Assembly (NCBI RefSeq): GCF_022174665.1
Contig: NZ_CP076562.1
Coordinates: 684,001-748,000 of the forward strand
Source: Eubacterium sp. MSJ-33
GTDB lineage: Bacteria > Bacillota > Clostridia > Lachnospirales > Lachnospiraceae
Length of the DNA stretch: 64,000 nucleotides
Direction of reading: 5' to 3'
The notes under the pieces were generated by a model that saw only the letters and a list, made by a program, of their open reading frames with translations, was not told the DNA's origin and did no database searches. The stretch's first letter is position 1. Each line of letters opens with the position of its first letter. Both the position numbers and the translations under genes were made by a program. Of the stretch, positions 26,907 through 36,109 are shown one piece after another.

Positions 26907-28847
26907 TTACTCCTCTTCAGAAGCCTCCTGCGCATCATCTAAGGCACGAATGCTCAGGCTGATCTTCTTCTCAGCAGCCTTGAAATCTACAACCTTAGCT
27001 GTAATCTCCTGACCTACCTTCAAAACATCTTCCGGCTTCTCTACACGCTCCTTAGAAATCTGAGAAACATGAAGGAGTCCATCTACACCCGGCTCAAGCT
27101 CTACGAATGCACCAAAGCTTGCAAAACGTACAACCTTACCTGTTACAACATTACCGATTGCATATTTTTCAGCAGCCTTTGCCCAAGGATTCTCATCCTC
27201 GAACTTCATGCTGAGGGCAATCTTCTCACCGTTGATATCCTTGATGAATGTCTTAACAACATCACCAACCTTAACAACGCTGCTTGGATCATTGACTCTT
27301 CCCCATGACATCTCAGAGATGTGAAGGAGTCCGTCTGCACCGCCAAGATCGATAAATGCACCAAAAGAAGTTACATTCTTAACTGTTCCTTCTACTACAT
27401 CGCCAACCTTGATATTCTCAAATAACTTCTTAGCAAGCTCTGCCTTCTTTGCAACAAGGAGCTGCTTTCTATTACCGATTACTCTACGCTTCTTAGGATT
27501 GAACTCTGTCAATACGAATTCAACATCCTGATCCTGATACTTTGTAAGATCCTTCTCAAATGTATCAGATACAAGGCTTGCAGGAATGAATACCTTACAC
27601 TCATTTACAACGACATTCAAACCACCGTCAACAACCTGTGTTACCTTACCTGTAAGAACTTCACCGTTGTTGTATGCTTCCTCTAACTTGTCATAAGACT
27701 CATCTGCAGCAACTCTCTTGTATGAGAGGAGAACCTGTCCCTCGCCATCGTTTGTCTTAATAACCTTTACCTTGATTGGATCACCAACATTAACAACTGT
27801 TGTGAGATCTAAGTTTGGAGTACTAGAGTACTCATTTCTGGTAACGATACCGTCAGCCTTGTACTGGATATCTACGATGATCTCCTCCGGCTTAACAGCA
27901 ATAACCTTTCCTTCAACTACGCTTCCAACCCGAATCTTGTTACCATTCTCTTCGGACTGCTTTAACAATTCTTCAAAACTTAATTCTGACATACTGTCAT
28001 GAACCTCCTTAATAATATAATTTGGGGTAGATGCCCCAGCTGTAATACCTACCCTCTTAGCGGATTCAATAACAGTTAAATCCAAGTCAACGAGTGTCTG
28101 AATATAGTAAGTATTTTCGCATTCTCTGCGACAGATCTCATACAGTTTCTGTGTATTCGAACTGCTCTTACCACCAATCACTATCATGGTATCAACATCA
28201 GCTGCAAGTGTTCTTGCTTCTCTCTGTCGTTCCTCGGTAGCATTACATATGGTATTATAAACAATGACATTATATCCTTTATTTCTAAAAAATTCAACTA
28301 TATCTTTAAATTTTACGTCATTAAATGTCGTTTGTGCGACAATATACAAGTTTTTATCAAGAAAAACCAGTTTTTCCTGTGCCTGTTCCACAGAATTTAC
28401 AATAATTGGTTCCCGTACACACCAGCCACGGATTCCCTGTACTTCCGGATGATTTTCATCTCCGACAATCACCACAGTATGCCCCTGTTCTGTTTCCTCT
28501 CGCACAATCCGATGAATTTTTTTGACAAACGGACATGTAGCATCCACAATCTCAAATCCCAGTTTTTCCAAAGTCTGATAGACTGCTTCACCAACTCCAT
28601 GAGAACGAATTATGATTTCTTTTGTCGTATTATCAAAATCTGTATTATCCTGCATAGCCAGAATATCCGACTCTGATAAGACATGTACCCCTTTTTGTTC
28701 CAGATCACGCACAACCTCTTCGTTGTGTATAATCGGTCCATATGTGTACACTTTTTTAGTCTCGGCATCCTGGTCATAGACGAGATTTACCGCCCGCTTT
28801 ACACCAAAACAAAATCCTGCCGATTTTGCGACTCTGATTTCTCTCAT
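26907..28847 (-). CDS. ispH: Fused IspH / ribosomal protein S1
   Basis: The single 646-residue chain joins two enzymes or proteins. Residues 1-285 are IspH, the 4Fe-4S reductase that makes IPP and DMAPP in the last step of the MEP isoprenoid pathway, with cluster cysteines C13, C105 and C201. Residues about 305-640 hold four S1 RNA-binding repeats (starting near 306, 391, 475 and 560; GAFIDLGGADGLLHIS and GAFVELEPGVDGLLHVS are classic). The fusion is known in Clostridia. It follows cmk by 13 bp, keeping the cmk-rpsA pairing of other bacteria. Confidence 0.95.
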   Translation of the reverse strand: MREIRVAKSAGFCFGVKRAVNLVYDQDAETKKVYTYGPIIHNEEVVRDLEQKGVHVLSESDILAMQDNTDFDNTTKEIIIRSHGVGEAVYQTLEKLGFEIVDATCPFVKKIHRIVREETEQGHTVVIVGDENHPEVQGIRGWCVREPIIVNSVEQAQEKLVFLDKNLYIVAQTTFNDVKFKDIVEFFRNKGYNVIVYNTICNATEERQREARTLAADVDTMIVIGGKSSSNTQKLYEICRRECENTYYIQTLVDLDLTVIESAKRVGITAGASTPNYIIKEVHDSMSELSFEELLKQSEENGNKIRVGSVVEGKVIAVKPEEIIVDIQYKADGIVTRNEYSSTPNLDLTTVVNVGDPIKVKVIKTNDGEGQVLLSYKRVAADESYDKLEEAYNNGEVLTGKVTQVVDGGLNVVVNECKVFIPASLVSDTFEKDLTKYQDQDVEFVLTEFNPKKRRVIGNRKQLLVAKKAELAKKLFENIKVGDVVEGTVKNVTSFGAFIDLGGADGLLHISEMSWGRVNDPSSVVKVGDVVKTFIKDINGEKIALSMKFEDENPWAKAAEKYAIGNVVTGKVVRFASFGAFVELEPGVDGLLHVSQISKERVEKPEDVLKVGQEITAKVVDFKAAEKKISLSIRALDDAQEASEEE

Positions 28848-28860
28848 ATCTGCAAATCTC

Positions 28861-29517
28861 CTACGATTCCGGTATTTTCGAACAGATTACATCGACAACC
28901 TCATCAATCGTGAGATCCGATGAATCCAGATAATATGCATCCTCCGCCTGGGAAAGCGGTGCAATCTCGCGGTGCATATCCTGATAATCTCTGGCCTCAA
29001 TATCCTTTTTGATCTCTTCAAGATCTGCCGGCATATTTTTTTCTACCAACTCTTTATATCGTCTGCCAGCTCTGGTATCTACAGATGCCGTCAGATAAAT
29101 CTTCAGTTCTGCATTCGGAAGTACAAATGTTCCAATATCTCTTCCATCCATGACAACATCCTGCGTTGCAGCAAGATTTCTTTGCAGGGAAAGCAATTTA
29201 TCTCTTACCTCCTGCTTGGTTGCAACTTTTGAAGCCATATTTCCTACCGCTTCCTGCCGGATTTCCTTTGATACGTTCTTCCCGTTCAAATATACCTGCT
29301 GTTCTGCATTTTCATATTTGATTTCTACCTGAATCGCAGCAAGTGCCGTCAGAACCGCAGATGCATTTTCTGCATCTACGCCTTCATTCATAAAATAAAG
29401 TCCAATTGCACGGTACATTGCTCCGGTATCAACGTAGATATAACCTTTTTCTTTTGCAACACGACGTGCAATCGTGCTTTTTCCGGCACCTGCCGGTCCA
29501 TCAATTGCAATATTCAT
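28861..29517 (-). CDS. cmk: Cytidylate kinase
   Basis: This 218-residue kinase phosphorylates CMP and dCMP with ATP. The P-loop GPAGAGKST is at 7-15, followed by YVDTGAMYRA, DGRDIGTFVLP (substrate site) and RRYKEL with DYQDMHREIAPL. Length is usual. It leads the cmk / ispH-rpsA / cheR group; a 112-bp gap before it holds no recognisable gene. Confidence 0.95.
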   Translation of the reverse strand: MNIAIDGPAGAGKSTIARRVAKEKGYIYVDTGAMYRAIGLYFMNEGVDAENASAVLTALAAIQVEIKYENAEQQVYLNGKNVSKEIRQEAVGNMASKVATKQEVRDKLLSLQRNLAATQDVVMDGRDIGTFVLPNAELKIYLTASVDTRAGRRYKELVEKNMPADLEEIKKDIEARDYQDMHREIAPLSQAEDAYYLDSSDLTIDEVVDVICSKIPES

Positions 29518-29629
29518 ATTCTTTTATTCCTCCAGTCAGTATTTATATTTTATCTTCATGCTTATATATATTGAAACACACTGATACGTACGTAGTTCAT
29601 CACTCTGTCGCGTGGTGACACATAATATA

Positions 29630-30898
29630 TCACTGCGTAAGCAGGACTGTGGCTGCTGTCGACCACGCAATCTGCAGATTAAAACCTCCGGTCAAGGCAT
29701 CCACATCGAGTACTTCTCCGATAAAGTAAAGACCCGGAATCCTCTTTGCCTCCATTGTCTTCGGGTTGATTTCCTTCACGCTTACGCCACCCCTGGTGAT
29801 GATAGCTTCCTCGTAACCTCGTGTGCCAACCACATGCAGCGTAAGCTTCTTCAGGCAGGCGGTAAGCCGCTCGCGTTCTTCCTTCGTCACGGCATTCACC
29901 TGCTTGAACGGATCAATCTGTGCAAGTTCTATCATGACCGGAATCAGTTTCTTCGGGAGCAGATCATCGAGTGCATTCCGCACCTGCTTGTTCTTTGCCG
30001 CATCAAAATCCCGCAGGATACGTGCATCAAGCTGTTCCATGGTAAGTGCCGGTTTCAAGTCAATCTCGACCCAGATCGGTTCCCCGTTTGCCTTTGCTGT
30101 ATATGCCGATGCAGAAAGCACAAGCGGACCGCTGATACCAAAATGTGTAAACAGCATTTCGCCCTGTTCCTGATACAAAAGCTTATCTTTGTTTTTCTTC
30201 TTCATATAGCACGACAATGTGACATTCCGAAGCGAAAGTCCCATCAGCTCCCGGCAGAAGTCCTCCTCGATTTCAAATGGCACAAGCGACGGCAGACATT
30301 CTGTTACCTGAAGTCCAAGATCTCTGGCAAACTTCAGACCGTCTCCGGTTGAACCGGTTCGCTCATAGGAAAGTCCTCCAGTAGCCACAATCACCGCATC
30401 AAAATGTTCCTGTTTTTGCAGTCCCTTCTCGTCCTTCACGCAAATGCCTGTCACACGCATCTGATCCTGCATCCGGTCATGCACCGGTTCCGTCAGGATT
30501 CTCGTTACCGTATGTTGAAGACATACTGTTACCTTACGCTTGTTTAACGCCTGCTCGAGTGTTTTTATCACATCCGAAGAATGATCCGATGCAGGGAAAA
30601 CCCGGTTTCCGCGTTCCGTCTTTAATTCCAGTCCATTTTGCTCAAAAAACTGCATCACATCCTGTGCATTACAATTATAAAATGCACTATACAAAAACTT
30701 TGGATTTGTCACCACATGTTTCATCAGCTCTTCCACTTCACAATTGTTTGTCAGATTGCATCTGCCTTTTCCTGTGATGAAAAGTTTTTTGCCAAGTTTT
30801 TCATTTTTTTCATATATTGTCACGGAGTGCCCTGCCTGTGCAAGCATAACTGCTGCATACATACCGGCAGCTCCTCCACCTATGATAGCTGCTCGCAT
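29630..30898 (-). CDS. HI0933/BaiN-like FAD-dependent flavoprotein
   Basis: This 422-residue flavoprotein has an N-terminal FAD-binding GGGAAGMYAA, the KKLFITGKGRCNLTN motif special to the HI0933/YhiN family, VATGGLSYERTGSTGDGLKFA, and a C-terminal second FAD segment (GLYFIGEVLDVDALTGGFNLQIAWSTA). A Clostridium relative, BaiN, works in bile acid 7-dehydroxylation, but the family is widespread and the true substrate is generally unknown. Start and ktrA stop overlap by 1 bp (TAATG). Confidence 0.88.
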   Translation of the reverse strand: MRAAIIGGGAAGMYAAVMLAQAGHSVTIYEKNEKLGKKLFITGKGRCNLTNNCEVEELMKHVVTNPKFLYSAFYNCNAQDVMQFFEQNGLELKTERGNRVFPASDHSSDVIKTLEQALNKRKVTVCLQHTVTRILTEPVHDRMQDQMRVTGICVKDEKGLQKQEHFDAVIVATGGLSYERTGSTGDGLKFARDLGLQVTECLPSLVPFEIEEDFCRELMGLSLRNVTLSCYMKKKNKDKLLYQEQGEMLFTHFGISGPLVLSASAYTAKANGEPIWVEIDLKPALTMEQLDARILRDFDAAKNKQVRNALDDLLPKKLIPVMIELAQIDPFKQVNAVTKEERERLTACLKKLTLHVVGTRGYEEAIITRGGVSVKEINPKTMEAKRIPGLYFIGEVLDVDALTGGFNLQIAWSTAATVLLTQ

Positions 30899-31545
30899 TA
30901 TCTCTCAAACCTCTTCAAATCCGACTTTTTCATGATAATCAGCAACGGCTCGTCCGCCTTTAGCGGCGTATCCGGATCCATAGCGATATTGAATTCATCA
31001 TTCTGGATCACAGCGACAACATTGATTTTATATTCTTTTCTAAGATTCAGCTCCCGCAGATTCTTACCAACCCACTCCGCACGTGGAAGAATCTCCACAA
31101 GGCTCGTGCTGTCCGACAAGTCAAAATAATCGACAAGATGTTCTGAGATCAGTTTGTGCGACAGACGGATTCCGGATTCTTTCTCCGGAAAAACAACCTG
31201 GTCTGCTCCAACCCGCTTCAGGATTTTCTCCATCATCTCATCCTTTGCCTTTGCAATTACCTTTGGCACGCCAAGTTCCTTTGCAGACATCACGCCCATG
31301 ATGCTGGAATCTAAGCTGTCAGCCATCGCCACAACTACCGCATCCATGTTCGAGATACCTGCCTCTCTTAGTGCATCCATATCACAGACATCCAGACTCA
31401 TGGCACAAGTCACACTGTCCGCAATCTCATTTACAATCTCTGGATTTCCATCGATTGCAAGCACATCTGCGCCGTTTTTATACAATTCTGTTGCAATGCT
31501 TTTCCCATACCGTCCAAGACCGATAACCGCGATCGATTTATTCAT
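30898..31545 (-). CDS. ktrA: Potassium uptake regulatory subunit KtrA
   Basis: This 215-residue cytosolic gating protein has an RCK_N Rossmann domain (GLGRYG at 9-14) that binds ATP/ADP/NADH and an RCK_C domain after about 135 that can bind cyclic-di-AMP in relatives. It controls the KtrB pore encoded immediately upstream. AGGAGG lies 8 bp before the ATG at 31545; the frame extends to 31671 into ktrB without family similarity. Confidence 0.92.
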   Translation of the reverse strand: MNKSIAVIGLGRYGKSIATELYKNGADVLAIDGNPEIVNEIADSVTCAMSLDVCDMDALREAGISNMDAVVVAMADSLDSSIMGVMSAKELGVPKVIAKAKDEMMEKILKRVGADQVVFPEKESGIRLSHKLISEHLVDYFDLSDSTSLVEILPRAEWVGKNLRELNLRKEYKINVVAVIQNDEFNIAMDPDTPLKADEPLLIIMKKSDLKRFER

Positions 31546-31559
31546 ATATTTCATTCCTC

Positions 31560-32948
31560 CTACCCTACAATAATTTCCGCATCCGCATATTTTACAGAGT
31601 TGTGGTTTGTCGCACGCTGTCCGAAGAACATGAACATCGTGATTGGTCCCACTCTGCCAAGATACATACATAATATGATAATCACTTTTCCAATCACATT
31701 CAGCCCCGGAGTCACGTCCCGTGACAACCCGACTGTTGCGATTGCACTTGTCACTTCGAAGACACCATCCGACAGGGAAAGTGGATTTGTCGCCAGAAGC
31801 AGAACAGAAAACAAAATCAATGTGCCAAAACCAATAACTGTCACAGCCAGCGACCGACGGACGATAGATGCCGGGATTGTTTTTTTAAATGCGACCGTCT
31901 CTTTGCGTCCCTGTACTACAGCCAAAACTGCAAACACAAGTGTCGCAGCCGTCATCGTCTTGATGCCACCGGCAGTTCCGACCGGCGAACCACCAACAAA
32001 CATGATTACACAACTCACAAGTACCGTCGGCTCTGTCAATCCTTTCTGGCTGATTGATGCAAATCCAGCTGTTCGGAGTGTCACAGACTGAAAAAATGCA
32101 TTGAGCATTTTCTTTCCAAGTGACATATTTCCGAGCGTGAGCGGATTGTTACATTCAAATAGAAATGTGACAACCATGCCGGATAAAATCAATGCAAATG
32201 TCATCATCAATATGATTTTTGTATGTGTATTGAATCGACGCCAGATATCACGGGCCGGTATCTTTTTTGCACGCACGTTTGAAAGCACATCTACCACATC
32301 CCACCAGACAACGAATCCAAGTCCACCACAGATGATCAGAAACGACGACGTGAGCAGTACAAGCGGGGAATCCGCATACGTCATCAGACTGTCCGGTCCA
32401 ATGATATCGATTCCTGCATTGCAAAACGCTGAAATCGCATTGAATACAGAATACCAGATTCCATGCGCCACACCAAACTGTGGGATAAACGCAAACATAT
32501 ATAAGACCGCGCCTAACATCTCCACAATCACAGTTCCTTTGATCACTCGTTTTATAAATACAACCATGCCCTGCATCGTACTTAATCCAAAAGCATCCTG
32601 AATCATCATACGATTGCGCAAAGAGAATTTTCGATTCATAAGCAGCATAACAAATGACGTCAATGCCACAATTCCAAGTCCCCCGAGCTGTATCAGCGCG
32701 AGAATTACAATCTTACCAAATAATGTCCAATACGAAAAGGTCGGAACAACTACAAGCCCCGTCACGCAGACGGAAGTCGTTGCAGTAAATAACGCGGTCA
32801 GAAAATCCGATTCTCCGGTTATCGTTGCAGCCGGCAGTGTAAGCAGGATCGCTCCAATCAAAATCGCAATCAGAAATCCAAGCAATATCTTTGATGTCGT
32901 CCGCATCTGCCGCCTTAATTTCTTTTCATTTTTTTCCGCTACATCCAT
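31560..32948 (-). CDS. ktrB: Potassium transporter membrane subunit KtrB (TrkH family)
   Basis: This 462-residue membrane protein is a K+ (often Na+-coupled) channel-like transporter with four M1-P-M2 repeats. The first pore loop TTSVCVTGL and later SAFCNAGID, SVTLRTAGF and SAIATVGL supply the four filter glycines. The ATG at 32948 follows GGAG by 7 bp. ktrA is 14 bp downstream. A palindrome at 32978-33021 lies in the promoter region. Confidence 0.93.
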   Translation of the reverse strand: MDVAEKNEKKLRRQMRTTSKILLGFLIAILIGAILLTLPAATITGESDFLTALFTATTSVCVTGLVVVPTFSYWTLFGKIVILALIQLGGLGIVALTSFVMLLMNRKFSLRNRMMIQDAFGLSTMQGMVVFIKRVIKGTVIVEMLGAVLYMFAFIPQFGVAHGIWYSVFNAISAFCNAGIDIIGPDSLMTYADSPLVLLTSSFLIICGGLGFVVWWDVVDVLSNVRAKKIPARDIWRRFNTHTKIILMMTFALILSGMVVTFLFECNNPLTLGNMSLGKKMLNAFFQSVTLRTAGFASISQKGLTEPTVLVSCVIMFVGGSPVGTAGGIKTMTAATLVFAVLAVVQGRKETVAFKKTIPASIVRRSLAVTVIGFGTLILFSVLLLATNPLSLSDGVFEVTSAIATVGLSRDVTPGLNVIGKVIIILCMYLGRVGPITMFMFFGQRATNHNSVKYADAEIIVG

Positions 32949-32977
32949 ATTTTTTCTCCACACTTATATCTTTTATT

Positions 32978-33021
32978 GCAGGTAATTGCGAAACACGTAA
33001 TTGTATATCGCAATTACCTGC
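32978..33021. promoter_or_regulatory. 13-bp perfect inverted repeat upstream of ktrB
   Basis: GCAGGTAATTGCG (32978-32990) and CGCAATTACCTGC (33009-33021) are exact reverse complements around an 18-bp centre. On the minus strand the centre contains TATACAAT, a -10-like sequence. It may be a repressor operator or an RNA hairpin in the ktrB leader. No T-run follows, and the oadA terminator is separate. Confidence 0.6.
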
Positions 33022-33039
33022 TCTATATTATGAAAGAAT

Positions 33040-33066
33040 AAGGCGGAGAAAAAGCTCTCCGCCTTT
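33040..33066 (-). terminator. Intrinsic terminator after the oadA-type gene
   Basis: AAGGCGGAGA and TCTCCGCCTT pair around AAAAGC. On the minus strand the hairpin starts about 23 bp after the gene stop; the T-rich tail is interrupted (ATTCTTTC). It ends the five-gene decarboxylase operon before ktrB. Confidence 0.7.
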
Positions 33067-33088
33067 TGATATCTTTTATCCTGTCGTA

Positions 33089-34507
33089 TTACACCGGATA
33101 TGTCTTATTCTCTGTATTTGCTGCTGTTACATCCACACCTGTCTGCTGCGCTTCTCTATACTTGAAGAATTCTGTTGCAACCTGTGGGAACAATGCATAA
33201 GAAAGAACATCCTCATCCTGCTGCTTGTACTGTGCCATTTCCTTCTCGAACTTGTCAAGAGATGGCTCTAAGTCGTCTGCCGGACGATATGTGATAGGCT
33301 CCTTCATTCCAAGACTGTCAAGTGCCTTCTTCTGAATCTCCTTGTTTACAGGTACAGTTGTTCTACCATACTTACCAACGAGCATATCCTTTGCCTCTTT
33401 TGTAAGAGTCTTGTAACGCTCACCCATAACGACGTTCAATACAGCCTGTGTACCAACGATCTGTGAAGATGGTGTAACAAGCGGAATCTCACCAAAGTCC
33501 TTACGAACACGTGGGATCTCTTCGAGTACTTCGTCGTACTTATCCTCTGCCTTCATTTCCTTCAACTGGGATACCATGTTGGAAAGCATACCACCCGGTA
33601 CCTGGTAAAGCAGAGTCTTGATATTTACGCCCATTACCTTTGGACTGAGCAGTCCGGACTCCAGCCACTGCTCACGAAGTGGACGGAAGTAATCAGCGAT
33701 CTCAGCAAGAAGGTTCTGGTCAAATCCAGGATCGAACTCTGTACCCTCGAATGCCTTAGCCATAACCTCTGTTGCAGGCTGTGATGTACCCATAGCAAGT
33801 GGTGACATTGCTGTATCGATGATGTCACATCCGGCTTCGACTGCCTTCATATATGTCATAGAAGCAACACCTGATGTGTAATGTGTATGAAGCTGAATCG
33901 GAAGCTTTGTACCTTCCTTCAAAGCCTTTACAAGCTTTGTAGCCTCGTTTGGTACAAGAAGTCCGGCCATATCCTTGATACAGATAGAATCTGCACCCAT
34001 CTCTTCAATCTGTCTTGCCATGTTCTTCCAATAATCCATTGTATAAGCATCACCAAGTGTATAAGAAAGTGCAACCTGTGCATGTCCTTTCTCCTTGTTT
34101 GCTGCCTTAACGGCTGTCTCAAGGTTACGGATATCATTCAGACAGTCAAAGATACGAATGATATCAATACCATTTGCGATACTCTTCTGTACGAAGTACT
34201 CTACAACGTCGTCCGAATATGGGCTGTATCCAAGGATATTCTGTCCACGGAACAACATCTGAAGCTTTGTATTCTTAAATCCGTCACGGAGCTTACGAAG
34301 TCTGTCCCATGGATCCTCTTTCAGGAAACGGAGACAAGCGTCGAATGTAGCACCACCCCAGCACTCTACGGAATGGTAACCAACTTTATCCATTTTATCA
34401 ATAATTGGCAACATCTGCTCTGTTGTCATACGAGTTGCAATCAAAGACTGGTGTGCATCTCTCAGCACAGTTTCGGTAATCTTTACCGGTTTCTTTTCTT
34501 CTGCCAT
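33089..34507 (-). CDS. Oxaloacetate decarboxylase alpha-type carboxyltransferase (OadA/PycB/5S family)
   Basis: This 472-residue carboxyltransferase moves CO2 between oxaloacetate/pyruvate and biotin. The barrel motifs are clear: ETVLRDAHQSLIATRM at the start, LFRGQNILGY, RIFDCLND, and LHTHYTSGVASMTYMKAVEAG with the metal-binding HxH and biotin-site Lys. It lacks its own biotin domain, which is a separate gene here, unlike full-length OadA of enterobacteria. It is last in an operon with beta subunit, biotin carrier, gamma-like subunit and an acyl-CoA carboxyltransferase. It equals the 5S subunit of transcarboxylase or OadA; which role is not decidable. Confidence 0.9.
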   Translation of the reverse strand: MAEEKKPVKITETVLRDAHQSLIATRMTTEQMLPIIDKMDKVGYHSVECWGGATFDACLRFLKEDPWDRLRKLRDGFKNTKLQMLFRGQNILGYSPYSDDVVEYFVQKSIANGIDIIRIFDCLNDIRNLETAVKAANKEKGHAQVALSYTLGDAYTMDYWKNMARQIEEMGADSICIKDMAGLLVPNEATKLVKALKEGTKLPIQLHTHYTSGVASMTYMKAVEAGCDIIDTAMSPLAMGTSQPATEVMAKAFEGTEFDPGFDQNLLAEIADYFRPLREQWLESGLLSPKVMGVNIKTLLYQVPGGMLSNMVSQLKEMKAEDKYDEVLEEIPRVRKDFGEIPLVTPSSQIVGTQAVLNVVMGERYKTLTKEAKDMLVGKYGRTTVPVNKEIQKKALDSLGMKEPITYRPADDLEPSLDKFEKEMAQYKQQDEDVLSYALFPQVATEFFKYREAQQTGVDVTAANTENKTYPV

Positions 34508-34533
34508 TAGTCTGACCTCCTAAATTCTCTATA

Positions 34534-35661
34534 CTATACACCAAAGATTGCGAGGAATGTTCCGGCTGCAACCGCAGTACCGATAACACCTGCAACGTTT
34601 GGTCCCATGGCGTTCATCAAAAGGAAGTTTGTAGGATCTGCCTCTGCACCAACCTTCTGTGATACACGCGCTGCCATAGGAACGGCAGATACACCCGCAG
34701 AACCGATCAGCGGATTTACCTTACCGTGCGTTACCTTGCACATAATCTTACCGAACAATACACCTGCCGCTGTACCAAACGCAAATGCGATCAGTCCAAG
34801 TGCAACGATCTTCAATGTACTTGTCTTCAGGAATGCTTCTGCACTTGTCGATGCACCTACGGATGTACCAAGCAGGATAACAACGATATACATCATTGCA
34901 TTACTTGCTGTCTCTGTTAACTGCTTAACAACACCACTCTCACGGAACAGGTTACCAAGCATCAGCATACCAACCAGCGGAGCTGTTGTCGGAAGAATCA
35001 ATACAACAACTAATGTAACGATGATCGGGAACAGGATCTTCTCCATCTTGGATACCGGACGGAGCTGAGCCATCTTGATCTTTCTCTCCTTCTCTGTTGT
35101 AAGGAGCTTCATGATCGGCGGCTGGATAACCGGCACCAGTGACATATACGAATATGCGGCAACGGCAATCGGTCCCATCAGAGTTCCACCCATTCCGAGC
35201 TTACCGGCAAGAAAGATCGATGTAGGGCCATCGGCACCACCGATGATAGAGATTGCAGCTGCTTCCTTTCCGTTGAATCCCATCAGGAATGCAAGGAAGT
35301 ATGCAGCATAAATACCAAACTGTGCGGCTGCACCAAGCAGGAAGCTCTTCGGGTTCGCAATCAGCGGACCGAAGTCTGTCATGGCACCAACGCCCATGAA
35401 GATAAGGGAAGGCAAAATACTCCACTCATCCAACAAATAGAAATAATGTAACAATCCGCCATCAGCAATAATATCCGGGAACATGTTTACCAGGAACATA
35501 CCGAAGGAGATTGGAACCAAAAGCAACGGCTCGAAGCCTTTCACGATTGCAAGATACATGAATACACATGCAATGAGAATCATTACATAATGCTTCCATG
35601 TCAGGGTTGCAAATCCTGTCTGGAGAGCCAGATTTTTAAATACATCTGCAAAACTACTCAC
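34534..35661 (-). CDS. Na+-translocating decarboxylase beta subunit (OadB/GcdB/MmdB)
   Basis: This 375-residue integral membrane protein decarboxylates carboxybiotin and uses the energy to pump Na+ out. The family block [16 protein letters not shown] (the conserved Asp near 150) and the C-terminal [18 protein letters not shown] are present, with many hydrophobic segments. The length matches GcdB/MmdB more than the longer OadB. It links the two carboxyltransferases in this operon to membrane energetics. Confidence 0.93.
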   Translation of the reverse strand: MSSFADVFKNLALQTGFATLTWKHYVMILIACVFMYLAIVKGFEPLLLVPISFGMFLVNMFPDIIADGGLLHYFYLLDEWSILPSLIFMGVGAMTDFGPLIANPKSFLLGAAAQFGIYAAYFLAFLMGFNGKEAAAISIIGGADGPTSIFLAGKLGMGGTLMGPIAVAAYSYMSLVPVIQPPIMKLLTTEKERKIKMAQLRPVSKMEKILFPIIVTLVVVLILPTTAPLVGMLMLGNLFRESGVVKQLTETASNAMMYIVVILLGTSVGASTSAEAFLKTSTLKIVALGLIAFAFGTAAGVLFGKIMCKVTHGKVNPLIGSAGVSAVPMAARVSQKVGAEADPTNFLLMNAMGPNVAGVIGTAVAAGTFLAIFGV

Positions 35662-35710
35662 TTATGTTTACCTCCTGTTATTGTAGGAACCAGTTACTTA
35701 GGAACTCTGA

Positions 35711-36085
35711 TTAGTTCAAAGTAGCCAGTACGTCGCCAGCCTCAACTGCATCACCTGCAGAAACATTGATGCTTGCAACCGTTCCGTCTTCCGGAGCTAC
35801 CACATCATTTTCCATCTTCATAGCCTCAAGGATCAGGATCACATCACCCTTCTTTACAGCTGTACCAACACTTGCCTTTACATTCAGGATCTTACCAGGC
35901 ATCGGAGCTGCAACCTCGATAGAGCCTGCGGCTGCTGCTGGAGCTGCCGGAGCTGCTGGAGCCGGAGCTGCTGCTGCAACCGGTGCCGGAGTTGCTGCGG
36001 CTGCTGCTGGAGCTGCACCTGCACCCAATTCTTCTACTGCTACATCATAAGCTGTACCATTTACAGTAATTCTATAATTCTTCAT
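35711..36085 (-). CDS. Biotin carboxyl carrier protein of decarboxylase
   Basis: This 124-residue protein has a short N-terminal region, a flexible Ala/Pro linker (about 24-54) and a biotinyl domain with EAMKMEN, Lys90 being the biotin site. It corresponds to the gamma chain of methylmalonyl-CoA or glutaconyl-CoA decarboxylase (MmdC/GcdC) and the 1.3S subunit of transcarboxylase. It carries CO2 from either carboxyltransferase to the membrane beta subunit. Confidence 0.93.
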   Translation of the reverse strand: MKNYRITVNGTAYDVAVEELGAGAAPAAAAATPAPVAAAAPAPAAPAAPAAAAGSIEVAAPMPGKILNVKASVGTAVKKGDVILILEAMKMENDVVAPEDGTVASINVSAGDAVEAGDVLATLN

Positions 36086-36109
36086 GTTAATTTCCTCCTA
36101 ATATATCAA

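Noticed and set aside
31546..31671. Longer N-terminus for KtrA
   Set aside because: The extra residues lie in ktrB and do not fit the family; AGGAGG sets the start at 31545.
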